From Parafrankia elaeagni (GTDB lineage: Bacteria; Actinomycetota; Actinomycetes; Frankiales; Frankiaceae), in NCBI RefSeq assembly GCF_000374165.1, contig NZ_KB893711.1, positions 1-59,336 of the forward strand: a stretch of 59,336 nucleotides of DNA. Direction: 5' to 3'. The translations under genes were made by a program, and so were the position numbers. This document shows, piece by piece, positions 17,834-27,013 of the stretch; the first letter of the stretch is position 1, and the number at the start of each line of letters is the position of its first letter. Below the pieces are notes generated by a model. That model was not told the DNA's origin. It worked only from the letters and a program-made list of their open reading frames with translations, and searched no databases.

Positions 17834-18838
17834 GCTGTGTTCGACGGTCGGGTACACCCCGCGTGACACCTCGTCGCTGTACGCCGTGGCCGCTTCGGCC
17901 AGCGCCGTGCGCAGGTCGGCGAAGCGCTTGACGAAGCGGGGGGCGGGACCGCCGGTCAGGCCGGCCATGTCCTGCCAGACCAGTACCTGGGCATCGCAGT
18001 CGGCACCCGCGCCGATCCCCACGGTGGAGATCACCAGCTCCTTGGTGATCCGAGCCGCCAGGTCGGCGGGGACGACCTCCAGCACGACCGCGAACGCACC
18101 GGCCTCCTGCAGGCCGTGCGCGTCGGCGAGCAGCACCTCACCGGCCCGGTCACGGCCCTGCACGCGGTAGCCGCCGAAGGCGTGCACGCTCTGCGGGGTG
18201 AGGCCCAGGTGCCCGATCACCGGGATGCCGGCAGCCACCAGTGTCTCGACCTGGGGCAGCACCCGGGCACCGCCCTCCAGCTTGACGGCCTGCGCGCCGC
18301 CCTCCTTGAGGAAGCGGGCCGCGGTCGCCAGCGCCTGCTCGGGGCTGGCCTGGTAGGAGCCGAACGGCAGGTCCGCGACGACCATCGCGTTCGGGGCGCC
18401 GCGCACGACCCCGCGGACCAGGGGGATCAGCTCGTCCACGGTGATCGGGACGGTGGTCTCGTAGCCGTAGACGGTGTTGGCCGCCGAGTCGCCGACGAGC
18501 AGGACCGGGATCCCGGCCTCGTCGAAGATCCCGGCCGTGGTGACGTCGTAGGCGGTGAGCATGGCCCACTTCTGGCCCCGCTCCTTGGCCGCGCGGACGT
18601 CGCGGACCGTGGTCCGCCCGGGGCGGGCGCCGCGAAGCGAGCCCCGCGCCTGCGCCGGGGCCTGAGGGGCCTGAGGGGCCTGAGGCTGAGCTGGGGCCGC
18701 CGTCGCAGTGGTGGAACGGGCCGGGGTCGGCGCGCCGTAGAGCGTCGCCGCCTCGTCCGGGCCGGCGGGGGAGCCGGCCCCCGCTCCGGGGCCGGCGGGG
18801 TTGCTGATCGCGGAGGGGTTGCTGATCGATGACGTCAT
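17828..18838 (-). CDS. panB: ketopantoate hydroxymethyltransferase
   Basis: Catalyses the first committed step of pantothenate synthesis, adding a hydroxymethyl group from methylene-THF to 2-oxoisovalerate. The TIM barrel begins near residue 75: [36 protein letters not shown] (Mg2+-binding Asp), then [11 protein letters not shown] and [22 protein letters not shown]. Length 336 aa exceeds the usual 265-280 because of a 70-residue Ala/Pro/Gln-rich N-terminal extension ([12 protein letters not shown]). The ATG has GGGAG 6-7 nt upstream, so the extension is probably real. The gene is monocistronic, opposite the metal-receptor gene. Confidence 0.94.
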   Translation of the reverse strand: MTSSISNPSAISNPAGPGAGAGSPAGPDEAATLYGAPTPARSTTATAAPAQPQAPQAPQAPAQARGSLRGARPGRTTVRDVRAAKERGQKWAMLTAYDVTTAGIFDEAGIPVLLVGDSAANTVYGYETTVPITVDELIPLVRGVVRGAPNAMVVADLPFGSYQASPEQALATAARFLKEGGAQAVKLEGGARVLPQVETLVAAGIPVIGHLGLTPQSVHAFGGYRVQGRDRAGEVLLADAHGLQEAGAFAVVLEVVPADLAARITKELVISTVGIGAGADCDAQVLVWQDMAGLTGGPAPRFVKRFADLRTALAEAATAYSDEVSRGVYPTVEHSY

Positions 18839-19085
18839 GCGAACTCCCGGTGATCCGTCCGGGCGCGGGATCGCGTCCCGGCGTGTCCCCATGCTGCCAC
18901 CGACCGGGCCACCGCCGATAGACCTGTGACCGGCCTGCAACGCCGGCGGTGCCGCCGTCGCAATCGGATGCGCCCGGCGGCGCGCGGACGTACTCTACGA
19001 TCTTGGGAACGCGGCCGTGCTTCCACGGCCGCGCGGCGGTGCGACGAAGGCGCGGGTGGCATACGGGCATGCGAATGGCGGTCGG

Positions 19086-19742
19086 ATGACGGTGGCGCAT
19101 GCCAGCGGGACGGATCCCCGTGGACGCCAGGCACCCCCACCCTCGGGGGTGGCCCGTCCCCCGGGCCGGCCTCCGGGGCGACCCCGCGACACCCGGCGTG
19201 ACCCGCTGATCATCGAGGCGACCCTCGCGGCGCTGGCCGACAACGGTTTCGGGGGCCTGTCGATGGAGGCGGTCGCCGCGGCCGCGGGTGTGGGGAAGGC
19301 CACCGTCTACCGCCGCTGGCCGACGAAGGGCGCCCTGGTCGCCGACGCGCTGGCGACGCTCGCGGAGTCGCACGAGCCGCATGACACCGGGTCGCTGCGC
19401 GACGACCTGGTCGCCGCGGTGAACGCGGTGCGCCGGCACAACATCCAGACGCTGTCCGGGCGGATCATGCCGCGGCTGCTCGCCGAGAAGGAGAGCCACC
19501 CGGACCTGTTCGACACCTACCGCCAGCAGGTGATCGTCCCCTCCCGGGAGCAGGTCGCGAGCGTGCTGCGGCGCGGGGTGGCCGCCGGGGAGCTGCGGGC
19601 CGACCTCGACATCGACCTGGCGACGGACATGCTCGTCGGCCCGGTCTCCTACCGGCAGTACACCGGCGGCAGCCACGAGGTGACCGGCACCCGGATCGGC
19701 CAGATCGTGGACACCGTCCTGGGCGGCATCCGCGCCCGCTGA
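19086..19742 (+). CDS. TetR/AcrR family regulator
   Basis: The DNA-binding domain is clear: IIEATLAALADNGFGGLSMEAVAAAAGVGKATVYRRWPTKGALVADAL, with the helix-turn-helix in the AAAAGVGKATVYRRW part. The C-terminal domain (IMPRLLAEKESHPDLFDTYRQQVIVPSREQVASVLRRGVAAGEL) is of the common TetR C-terminal type seen with RRW-class regulators. About 40 residues of Pro/Gly/Arg sequence precede the HTH. Starts at GTG 19017 (9-15 nt after TACTCT/TACGAT boxes) and at ATG 19086 are both possible. It is divergent from panB; its target is unknown. Confidence 0.85.
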   Translation: MTVAHASGTDPRGRQAPPPSGVARPPGRPPGRPRDTRRDPLIIEATLAALADNGFGGLSMEAVAAAAGVGKATVYRRWPTKGALVADALATLAESHEPHDTGSLRDDLVAAVNAVRRHNIQTLSGRIMPRLLAEKESHPDLFDTYRQQVIVPSREQVASVLRRGVAAGELRADLDIDLATDMLVGPVSYRQYTGGSHEVTGTRIGQIVDTVLGGIRAR

Positions 19743-19818
19743 CCGGCTGTCGCGTCACGGGTGGGCCGCGTGGCGGGGGCCGGCTGCCCGGCGGTCACCG
19801 ACCGTGCGCGTAATCCCG

Positions 19819-19847
19819 TTGGGGGTGTCGGAGCGCACGGGTAGCAT
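19819..19847 (+). promoter_or_regulatory. candidate thrS promoter (TTGGGG-17-TAGCAT)
   Basis: A -35-like TTGGGG and a -10-like TAGCAT are separated by exactly 17 bp. The predicted transcript would carry a leader of about 120 nt before the thrS GTG, including the three cacaagtc repeats. Confidence 0.45.
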
Positions 19848-19876
19848 CGCGGTCGGGACGCACCTGGCGTCCCTGC

Positions 19877-19916
19877 CACAAGTCATCCCTGTCACAAGTC
19901 GTGCATGTCACAAGTC
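19877..19916 (+). repeat. CACAAGTC repeated three times at 16-bp intervals in the thrS leader
   Basis: The octamer CACAAGTC begins at 19877, 19893 and 19909, exactly 16 bp apart, with similar flanks (CCTGT/GCATGT). It lies after the candidate promoter and before the ribosome-binding site of thrS, so it would be in the mRNA leader. Confidence 0.7.
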
Positions 19917-19972
19917 GTGTCCGGGGCGCGGGGGACGCGCCCGGCCATCCGTCCACACAGCAGGAGAGTCCG

Positions 19973-21949
19973 GTGTCCGACGTCCGCATTACCGTCCAGC
20001 GAGGTCAGCAGGCCGAGGAGCGGGTGGTGCGGACGGGTACCACGGCCGCCGGGCTGTTCGAGGGCGAGCGGTCGGTGGTCGCCGCCCGGGTCGGCGGGGT
20101 CCAGCGTGACCTGGCCCATCCGCTCGCCGAGGGCGACGTCGTCGAGCCGATCACCGTCGACTCGCCCGACGGGCGGGCCATCGTCCGCCACTCCTGTGCC
20201 CACGTCGTGGCCCAGGCTGTGCAGGACCTGTTCCCCAAGGCCCGGCTCGGCATCGGCCCGCCGATCCAGGACGGCTTCTACTACGACTTCGACGTCGAGC
20301 GGCCGTTCACCCCCGAGGACCTGAAGGCGGTGGAGAAGCGCGCCCAGGAGATCATCAAGGCCGGGCAGCGGTTCTCCCGCCGGGTGGTCAGCGAGGACGA
20401 GGCGCGCACCGAGCTCGCCGACGAGCCCTACAAGATCGAGCTGATCGGGCTGAAGTCCAGCGCCGGGTCGGACGACGAGGCCGGGGTCGAGGTGGGCGAG
20501 GGTGAGCTCACCATCTACGACAACCTCGACCCGAAGAGCGGCGAGCTGTGCTGGAAGGACCTGTGCCGCGGGCCGCACGTGCCCACCACCCGGCACATCC
20601 CGGCGTTCGCGGTGCAGCGCTCGGCGGCGGCCTACTGGCGGGGCAGCGAGCGCAACCCGCAGCTGCAGCGCATCTACGGCACCGCCTGGGAGTCGCGGGA
20701 CGCGCTGAAGGCCTACCAGCACCGCCTCGCCGAGGCGGAGAAGCGTGACCACCGCCGCCTCGGCGCCGAGCTGGACCTCTTCTCCTTCCCGACCGAGATC
20801 GGCCCGGGCCTCGCCGTCTTCCACCCCAAGGGCGGCGCGATCCGCACCGTCATGGAGGACTACTCGCGGCGCCGGCACATCGAGGCCGGCTACGAGTTCG
20901 TCAACACCCCGCACATCACCAAGTCCGACCTGTACGAGATCTCCGGGCACCTCGACTGGTTCGCCGACGGCATGTACCCGCCCATGCAGCTCGACGGCGG
21001 GGCGGACTACTACCTCAAGCCGATGAACTGCCCGATGCACATCCTGATCTTCCGGTCGCGCGGCCGGTCGTACCGGGAGCTGCCGCTGCGGCTGTTCGAG
21101 TTCGGCACCGTCTACCGGTACGAGAAGTCCGGCGTGGTGCACGGCCTGACCCGGGTCCGCGGGCTCACCCAGGACGACGCGCACCTGTTCTGCACCCGGG
21201 AGCAGCTGCCGACCGAGCTCGACACCGTCCTGAAGTTCGTGCTGGGCCTGCTGCGCGACTACGGCCTGGCGGACTTCTACCTGGAGCTGTCGACCCGGCC
21301 CGAGGGCAAGGCGATCGGCTCGGACGAGGAGTGGGAGGAGGCGACCGAGCTGCTGCGCGAGGCCGCCTCCAAGCAGGACCTCGAGCTCGTCATGGACCCG
21401 GGCGGCGGCGCGTTCTACGGGCCGAAGATCTCGGTGCAGGCCCGCGACGCGATCGGCCGCACCTGGCAGCTGTCCACCATCCAGGTCGACTTCCAGCTCC
21501 CGCAGCGCTTCGACATGACCTACCAGGCGGCGGACGGCACCCGCCAGCGCCCGTTCATGATTCACCGGGCGCTGTTCGGGACGATCGAGCGTTTCTTCGC
21601 CATCCTGCTGGAGCACTACGCGGGGGCGCTGCCGCCGTGGCTGGCCCCGGTGCAGGTCGTCGGCATCCCGATCACCGACGAGCACGTCCCCTACCTGGCC
21701 GGCGTCGCCGCGAAGCTGCGGGAGCGCGGCATCCGGGTCGAGGTCGACTCCTCCGACGACCGGATGCAGAAGAAGATCCGCACGGCGCAGAAGCAGAAGG
21801 TGCCGTTCATGCTGCTCGCCGGCGACGAGGACGTCGCCAAGGGTGCGGTTTCCTTCCGCTTCCGGGACGGCACGCAGCGCAACGGCGTGCCGATGGACGA
21901 GGCGGTCGCCGAGATCCTCGACGCCGTGGACCGCCGCATCCAGGTCTGA
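19973..21949 (+). CDS. thrS: threonyl-tRNA synthetase
   Basis: Charges tRNA-Thr. It has the TGS domain at residues 1-65, the second additional editing domain ([16 protein letters not shown]), the class II catalytic core with [56 protein letters not shown] (motif 2 and a zinc-ligand Cys), and a C-terminal anticodon-binding domain ([17 protein letters not shown]). Length 658 aa is normal. The GTG start has AGGAGAG about 6 nt upstream. A candidate promoter and a repeat-bearing leader lie upstream. Confidence 0.96.
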   Translation: MSDVRITVQRGQQAEERVVRTGTTAAGLFEGERSVVAARVGGVQRDLAHPLAEGDVVEPITVDSPDGRAIVRHSCAHVVAQAVQDLFPKARLGIGPPIQDGFYYDFDVERPFTPEDLKAVEKRAQEIIKAGQRFSRRVVSEDEARTELADEPYKIELIGLKSSAGSDDEAGVEVGEGELTIYDNLDPKSGELCWKDLCRGPHVPTTRHIPAFAVQRSAAAYWRGSERNPQLQRIYGTAWESRDALKAYQHRLAEAEKRDHRRLGAELDLFSFPTEIGPGLAVFHPKGGAIRTVMEDYSRRRHIEAGYEFVNTPHITKSDLYEISGHLDWFADGMYPPMQLDGGADYYLKPMNCPMHILIFRSRGRSYRELPLRLFEFGTVYRYEKSGVVHGLTRVRGLTQDDAHLFCTREQLPTELDTVLKFVLGLLRDYGLADFYLELSTRPEGKAIGSDEEWEEATELLREAASKQDLELVMDPGGGAFYGPKISVQARDAIGRTWQLSTIQVDFQLPQRFDMTYQAADGTRQRPFMIHRALFGTIERFFAILLEHYAGALPPWLAPVQVVGIPITDEHVPYLAGVAAKLRERGIRVEVDSSDDRMQKKIRTAQKQKVPFMLLAGDEDVAKGAVSFRFRDGTQRNGVPMDEAVAEILDAVDRRIQV

Positions 21950-22330
21950 CCGGGGCCGGAGACCGCGGCGCCAGGCTGCGCCGGGGGCCGTCGGGCTGGC
22001 GGGCCGCCAGGCTGCTGGATGGCTGAGGGGCCGGCGTGGGCTACTCCGTCCGGCAGCCGGTCGGAGCCGAGCCGGCCCGGCACGGGCTCGGCGGGCGGCG
22101 GAGCTGACCGCAATCCGGTGCGCGGGTGGTGCTCCCGGCGGTTGCGGCCGCGCAACTTCGCCGTGACGCGCGATGCCTGGGGCGGGATCTGTCGCTACCC
22201 TCGGGCAAAGTACCCGGTGGCGCCGAGCCCCCGCCCGGAGCCGTCCGGGCGGGCGGCGGTTCCGGGCCAGACTGCCGGTAGATGACTCGGCTCGCCGTGC
22301 CGACGAGTCCGCACTGCGCGCGGAGGGCCC
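21950..22330. other. intergenic region between thrS and glnA2
   Basis: This 381-bp stretch has no convincing gene. It contains a 9-bp perfect hairpin (CCGCCCGGA-gccg-TCCGGGCGG, 22231-22252) without a U-run. A TACCCT -10-like hexamer is at 22196-22201. I see no GlnR-type box here. Confidence 0.45.
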
Positions 22331-23689
22331 ATGGACAAGCAACAGGAATTCGTTCTTCGCACACTCGAGGAACGGGACATCCGTTTCGTCCGGCTCTGGT
22401 TCACCGACGTGCTCGGGGTGCTGAAGTCCGTCGAGATCGCACCGGCGGAGCTGGAGGGCGCGCTCGCGGAGGGCATCGGCTTCGACGGCTCGGCGATCGA
22501 GGGCTTCGCCCGGGTGCACGAGGCGGACATGCTGGCCCGGCCCGACCCGTCGACCTTCCAGGTCCTGCCGTGGCGCGGTGAGCACCCGATGACCGCCCGC
22601 ATGTTCTGCGACCTGGTGATGCCGGACGGCCTGCCGGCGGCCACGGACTCCCGCTGGGTGCTGCGCCGCACGCTGGCGAAGGCGGCGGACGCCGGATTCA
22701 CCTTCTACACCCATCCGGAGATCGAGTTCTTCCTCCTCAAGGAGCCGCCGACCCGCGGGCGCCCGGTGCCGGAGCCGGTCGACGAGTCGGGCTACTTCGA
22801 CCTGACCCCGAACGACATCAGCCACGACTTCCGCCAGCAGGCGATCAGCGTCCTGGAGCGGCTCGGCATCTCGGTGGAGTTCAGCCACCACGAGGTGGCG
22901 CCGGGCCAGCAGGAGATCGACCTGCGCTACGCCGACGCGCTCACCATCGCCGACAACATCATGACCTTCCGTCAGGTGGTGAAGGAGGTGGCGCTGCGGC
23001 AGGGCATCTACGCGACGTTCATGCCCAAGCCGTTCAGCGCCCAGGCCGGCTCGGGCATGCACACCCACATGAGCCTGTTCGAGGGGGACCGCAACGCCTT
23101 CCACGACCCGACCGACGAGTACCAGCTCTCCAAGGTGGCGAAGGCCTTCATCGCCGGGGTGCTGGCGCACGCCGCGGAGATCACCGCGGTGACGAACCAG
23201 TGGGTCAACTCCTACAAGCGCCTCGTCGGTGACCAGCGCGCCGGGGAGCTCATCGAGGCCCCCGCCTACGTCTGCTGGGGTCACAACAACCGGTCGGCGT
23301 TGGTGCGGGTCCCGCTGTACAAGCTGAACAAGTCGAACGCCGCGCGGGTCGAGTTCCGCTCGCCGGACAGCGCCTGCAACCCCTACCTCACCTTCGCGCT
23401 CATGCTCGCCGCCGGGCTGCGCGGGGTGCAGAACGGGTACGAGCTGCCGCCCCCGGCGGCCGACGACGTGTGGACGCTGACCGACTCCCAGCGCCGCGAG
23501 CGGGGCATCACCGCGTTGCCCGGCTCGCTCGCCGAGGCGATCACGGCGATGGAGGGCTCGTCGCTGGTCCGCGAGACCTTCGGTGACGAGTTGTTCGACT
23601 TCTTCCTGCGGAACAAGCGGTCCGAGTGGACGGAGTACCGCCGGCAGGTCACGCCCTTCGAGATCGACCGGTACCTCCCGACGTTGTGA
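22331..23689 (+). CDS. glnA2: glutamine synthetase type I, GlnA2-like
   Basis: The 452-residue protein has the type I glutamine synthetase fold: beta-Grasp N-terminus (FVRLWFTDVLGVLKSVEIAPAELEGALAEGIGFDGSAIEGF), metal and ammonium ligands in HPEIEFFLL and HHEVAPGQQEIDLRYADAL, and the ATP/glutamate site FMPKPFSAQAGSGMHTHMSLF and NSYKRLV. At the adenylylation loop it reads QNGYELPPPAADDVW rather than the [10 protein letters not shown] of GlnA1, so regulation by GlnE is doubtful. Mycobacterial and Streptomyces GlnA2 relatives are dispensable and may act on other amine substrates (family recall). Its last bases overlap glnE (GTGA). The start follows a good GGAGGG site. Confidence 0.88.
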   Translation: MDKQQEFVLRTLEERDIRFVRLWFTDVLGVLKSVEIAPAELEGALAEGIGFDGSAIEGFARVHEADMLARPDPSTFQVLPWRGEHPMTARMFCDLVMPDGLPAATDSRWVLRRTLAKAADAGFTFYTHPEIEFFLLKEPPTRGRPVPEPVDESGYFDLTPNDISHDFRQQAISVLERLGISVEFSHHEVAPGQQEIDLRYADALTIADNIMTFRQVVKEVALRQGIYATFMPKPFSAQAGSGMHTHMSLFEGDRNAFHDPTDEYQLSKVAKAFIAGVLAHAAEITAVTNQWVNSYKRLVGDQRAGELIEAPAYVCWGHNNRSALVRVPLYKLNKSNAARVEFRSPDSACNPYLTFALMLAAGLRGVQNGYELPPPAADDVWTLTDSQRRERGITALPGSLAEAITAMEGSSLVRETFGDELFDFFLRNKRSEWTEYRRQVTPFEIDRYLPTL

Positions 23690-26600
23690 CCGCCCGGCGG
23701 GCGACCGTCGCCGCCCAGCTCGCGCGGCTCGGTTTCTCCGACGTCGAGCGGGTCGCGGCGACCATGCGGCGAATCGGGCTGCTGCCGGCTGCCGGTGAGA
23801 CGGCTGCCGGTGAGACGGCGGCGGGCGAGACAGCTGCGCGCGAGGCGGCGGCGGGCGGGGCGGCGGCGGGCGGGGCGGCGGGTGACGGGAGTGCCGCCGG
23901 GTTCCCGGTCAGTGCGATCGTCGGCGAACTCGCCGCGGCAGCCGATCCCGATCTGGCGCTGCGCAGCCTGGAACGGCTGCTCGCCGCCCAGCCCGCGGGG
24001 GAGGGCGACCGGGTGTTGGCCGCGCTCGCCGGGAGCCCGGGCCTGCGCCGCCGGCTGATCGCAGTCCTGGGGGCGAGCTCGGCGCTGGGTGATCATCTCG
24101 CCGCGCATCCCGCCGACTGGGCGGTTCTTGCCTCCGACACGGCTCTGGCAGGCCCGCCGGACGCGACGGCCGCCCGGGCGGACCTGCTCCATGCCGTCGG
24201 CGCCGACCCCGCGGCCGCCCAGCCCCGGGCCGGCGGCGACGGCCCGGAAGTGCTTGACGCACTGCGGCTCTCCTACCGCCGAGCCCAGCTGGTCCTCGCC
24301 GCCCGTGACCTGACCGGCGCCGTGTCGCTGGACGATGCGACAGCGGAGCTCGCCGACCTCGCCGGGGCGGCGCTCGACGCCGCCCTCGCGGTGGCCCGTG
24401 CCGGGCTCGGCCCGGTCGAGCCCCCCGTCCGCCTGGCGATCATCGGCATGGGCAAGTGCGGCGGGCGCGAGCTGAACTACGTGAGCGACGTGGACGTCCT
24501 GTTCATCGCCGAACCAGAGGCGGGCGCCGGCGTCGACGCGGCGCTGCGGACCGCCACCCGGCTGGCCGAAGGCGTCGTGCGGGCCTGCGGGCTGACGACC
24601 CCGGCCGGGGAGCTGTTCCAGGTCGACGTCAACCTGCGGCCCGAGGGCCGCCACGGCGCTCTGGTGCGGACCCTCGACAGCCACCGGGCCTACTACCGTC
24701 GCTGGGCCCGTACCTGGGAGTTCCAGGCGCTGCTGAAGGCCCGGCCGATCGCCGGCGACCCCGAGCTGGGGCAGCGTTTCGCGGCGATGATCGGGCCGAT
24801 GGTGTGGACGGCGGCCTCCCGCCCGGACTTCGTGGTGGACATCCGCGCCATGCGGCGCCGGGTGGAGCGCTCCCTGTCGCGCTCCGAGGCCGACCGCAAC
24901 CTCAAACTGGGCCCGGGCGGGCTGCGGGACGTCGAGTTCGCGGTGCAGCTGCTGCAGCTCGTCCACGGCCGGACGGACGGCAAGCTGCAGGTGGCGTCCA
25001 CGCTGGACGCCCTCGACGGCCTCGCCCGCGGCGGGTATGTCGGGCGCCGGGACGCCGCCGGGCTCGCCGACGCGTACCGGTTCCTGCGCACAGCCGAGCA
25101 CCGCCTGCAGCTGCAGCGGCTGCGGCGCGTGCACACCCTGCCGCGTGACCCGGCCGAACTGCGCTGGCTCGCCCGCTGCCTGGGGCTGCCGGGCGCCGCC
25201 GAGCTGACGGACGAGCACCGGCGGGTGGCCCGGTCCGTCCGCAGCCTGCACGAGAAGCTCTTCTACCAGCCGCTGCTGGAGGCCGTCGCCCGGCTGTCGG
25301 CGGAGGAGATGCGCCTGACGCCGCAGGAGGCCGCCGACCGGCTGGCCGCACTCGGCTTCGCCGACCCCGCTCGTTCGCTGCGCCACATCGAGGCGCTGAC
25401 CAACGGGGTGAGCCGGACCGCCACCATCCAGCGGCACCTGCTGCCGGCGATGCTGCCGGCCTTCGCCGACGCACCCGAACCGGACGCCGGCCTGCTGGCC
25501 TACCGGCAGGTGAGTGATGCGCTCGGGCGCACCCCGTGGTATCTGCGGCTGCTGCGGGACTCCGCCGGTGCCGCGGACCGCCTCGCCCGGCTGCTCGCGA
25601 CGAGCCGGTACGTCGCCGACCTGATGACCCGCGCACCCGAGTCGGTACGTCTGCTGCGCACCGAGGACGAGCTGCGGCCGGTGCCCCGCGAGGCCCTGTC
25701 CCGGACCCTGCTCGCGGTCGCCCACCGCAACCCCGACGCCCTGGACGCGGTCGGACGCGCGCGGGCCGTGCACCGGGTCGAGCTGGTCCGGGTCGCCTGC
25801 GCGGACCTGCTGGGCCTGCTGGACGTCGGCGCCGTCGGCCGGGCACTGTCGGACGCGGCCGCCGCCACCATCGAGGCCGCTCTGTTCGTCGCCCGCCGCC
25901 AGGTTCTCGGTAGCGAGCCAGAGGAGCACAGGGAGCCGGGGGAGCACCGCGGGCCGGGGGAGCACCGCGGGCCGGAGGAGCACAGGGAGCCAGGCGAGCG
26001 CAGGGAGGCGGGCGGGGGCCTGCTGCGCCTCGGCGTGGTGGCCATGGGCCGCCTCGGCGGAGGCGAACTGTCCTACGGCAGTGATGCCGATGTGCTCTTC
26101 GTGCACGAGCCGGGCCCGGGCCTCGACGAGGTGGAGGCGGCCCGGCTGGCCGCCGCGATCATCGGGGAGCTGCACCGCCTGCTCGCGCTACCGGGCCCGG
26201 ACCCGCCGCTGCGGCTGGACGCGGCGCTGCGCCCGGAGGGCCGCGGCGGCCCGCTCTCCCGCACACTGGACGCCTACGCGGCCTACTATGGCCGCTGGTC
26301 GGCGGGCTGGGAGGCACAGGCACTTCTGCGCGCCCGGCCGGTCGCCGGCGACCGGGAGCTCGGCGGGCGGCTGTGCCGGCTCGTCGACCGGGTCCGCTAC
26401 CCCGACCAGCTGCCGGACGGTGCCATCGCCGAGGTGCTGCGGCTGCGCGGCCGGATGGAGCAGGAGCGCATTCCCCGCGGGGTGGACCACGGCCTGCACG
26501 TGAAGTTCGGGCCCGGCGGGCTGACCGACGTCGAGTGGACTCTGCAGGTCCTGCAGTTGCGGCACGCGGCACGGCTGCCCGCGCTGCGCACGACGGCGAC

Positions 26601-26889
26601 CCGGGAGGGGCTGCGCGCCGCCGCCGACGCCGGCCTGCTCACCCCGGGGGAGCTCGCGGCCCTGGATGCCGCCTGGACGCTGGCGTCCCGGATCCGCAAC
26701 GGGATCATGCTGACCTCCGGCCAGGCCGGCGACCTGCTGCCGGCGAGCCGGCCGGGGCTGGAGCGGGTCGCCCGTGCCCTTGGCTACCCGGCGGAGAAGG
26801 TGGAGGCGCTGCCGGATGACTACCGCCGGGTAGCCGCCCGGGCACGCTCGGTGGCTGACGACGTCCTCGACCACGAACGGGCGGGCTAG
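23686..26889 (+). CDS. glnE: bifunctional glutamine synthetase adenylyltransferase/adenylyl-removing enzyme
   Basis: GlnE adds and removes AMP on a GlnA tyrosine, turning the enzyme off and on with nitrogen status. Two nucleotidyltransferase halves are seen: the removing domain with GKCGGRELNYVSDVDVLFI (residues about 255-275) and the adenylylating domain with GRLGGGELSYGSDADVLFVHEP (about 785-805). Each carries the G-G/S-DxD pattern, and each is followed by a helical region (LKFGPGGLTDVEW, LKLGPGGLRDVEF). At 1067 aa it exceeds E. coli GlnE (about 945). Extra sequence includes ETAAG repeats near residues 38-65 and an EHREPGEHRGPGEHRGP insertion between the halves. Coupled to glnA2. Confidence 0.94.
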   Translation: MTARRATVAAQLARLGFSDVERVAATMRRIGLLPAAGETAAGETAAGETAAREAAAGGAAAGGAAGDGSAAGFPVSAIVGELAAAADPDLALRSLERLLAAQPAGEGDRVLAALAGSPGLRRRLIAVLGASSALGDHLAAHPADWAVLASDTALAGPPDATAARADLLHAVGADPAAAQPRAGGDGPEVLDALRLSYRRAQLVLAARDLTGAVSLDDATAELADLAGAALDAALAVARAGLGPVEPPVRLAIIGMGKCGGRELNYVSDVDVLFIAEPEAGAGVDAALRTATRLAEGVVRACGLTTPAGELFQVDVNLRPEGRHGALVRTLDSHRAYYRRWARTWEFQALLKARPIAGDPELGQRFAAMIGPMVWTAASRPDFVVDIRAMRRRVERSLSRSEADRNLKLGPGGLRDVEFAVQLLQLVHGRTDGKLQVASTLDALDGLARGGYVGRRDAAGLADAYRFLRTAEHRLQLQRLRRVHTLPRDPAELRWLARCLGLPGAAELTDEHRRVARSVRSLHEKLFYQPLLEAVARLSAEEMRLTPQEAADRLAALGFADPARSLRHIEALTNGVSRTATIQRHLLPAMLPAFADAPEPDAGLLAYRQVSDALGRTPWYLRLLRDSAGAADRLARLLATSRYVADLMTRAPESVRLLRTEDELRPVPREALSRTLLAVAHRNPDALDAVGRARAVHRVELVRVACADLLGLLDVGAVGRALSDAAAATIEAALFVARRQVLGSEPEEHREPGEHRGPGEHRGPEEHREPGERREAGGGLLRLGVVAMGRLGGGELSYGSDADVLFVHEPGPGLDEVEAARLAAAIIGELHRLLALPGPDPPLRLDAALRPEGRGGPLSRTLDAYAAYYGRWSAGWEAQALLRARPVAGDRELGGRLCRLVDRVRYPDQLPDGAIAEVLRLRGRMEQERIPRGVDHGLHVKFGPGGLTDVEWTLQVLQLRHAARLPALRTTATREGLRAAADAGLLTPGELAALDAAWTLASRIRNGIMLTSGQAGDLLPASRPGLERVARALGYPAEKVEALPDDYRRVAARARSVADDVLDHERAG
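23797..23880 (+). repeat. 15-bp coding repeats in the glnE N-terminus
   Basis: Imperfect copies of GCCGGTGAGACGGCT run in frame, encoding AGETA units and then AAGGA units. They form a low-complexity loop in the GlnE N-terminal region. Confidence 0.7.
25914..25995 (+). repeat. coding repeats between the two halves of glnE
   Basis: Direct repeats built around GGGGAGCACCGCGGGCCG encode EHREPGEHRGPGEHRGPEEHR. The array sits at the junction between the adenylyl-removing half and the adenylylating half. Confidence 0.75.
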
Positions 26890-26932
26890 CGGCGGACCGG
26901 AGCGGACCGAACTCGGCGGGCTGGCCGCGGCC

Positions 26933-26951
26933 CCGGCGCGTGCGGCGCCGG
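26933..26951. terminator. hairpin between convergent glnE and glnII
   Basis: CCGGCGC-gtgcg-GCGCCGG is a perfect 7-bp stem in the 124-bp gap between two convergent genes. There is no T-run, so terminator activity in either direction is only suggested. Confidence 0.4.
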
Positions 26952-27013
26952 AACCGCGACCTGTGCTGTCGTGACCAGCGGGCCGTGCGGTGGGTCCGCT
27001 GGTCGGTGGTCGG

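Noticed and set aside
22231-22252. Strong hairpin before glnA2 considered as a thrS terminator
   Set aside because: It has no T-run and is about 280 bp after the thrS stop, so a terminator call is not supported; it is only noted in the intergenic entry.
19892-23284. Open frame of about 1130 codons opposite thrS and glnA2
   Set aside because: Both plus-strand genes are certain; the antisense frame has no domain and no plausible start site.
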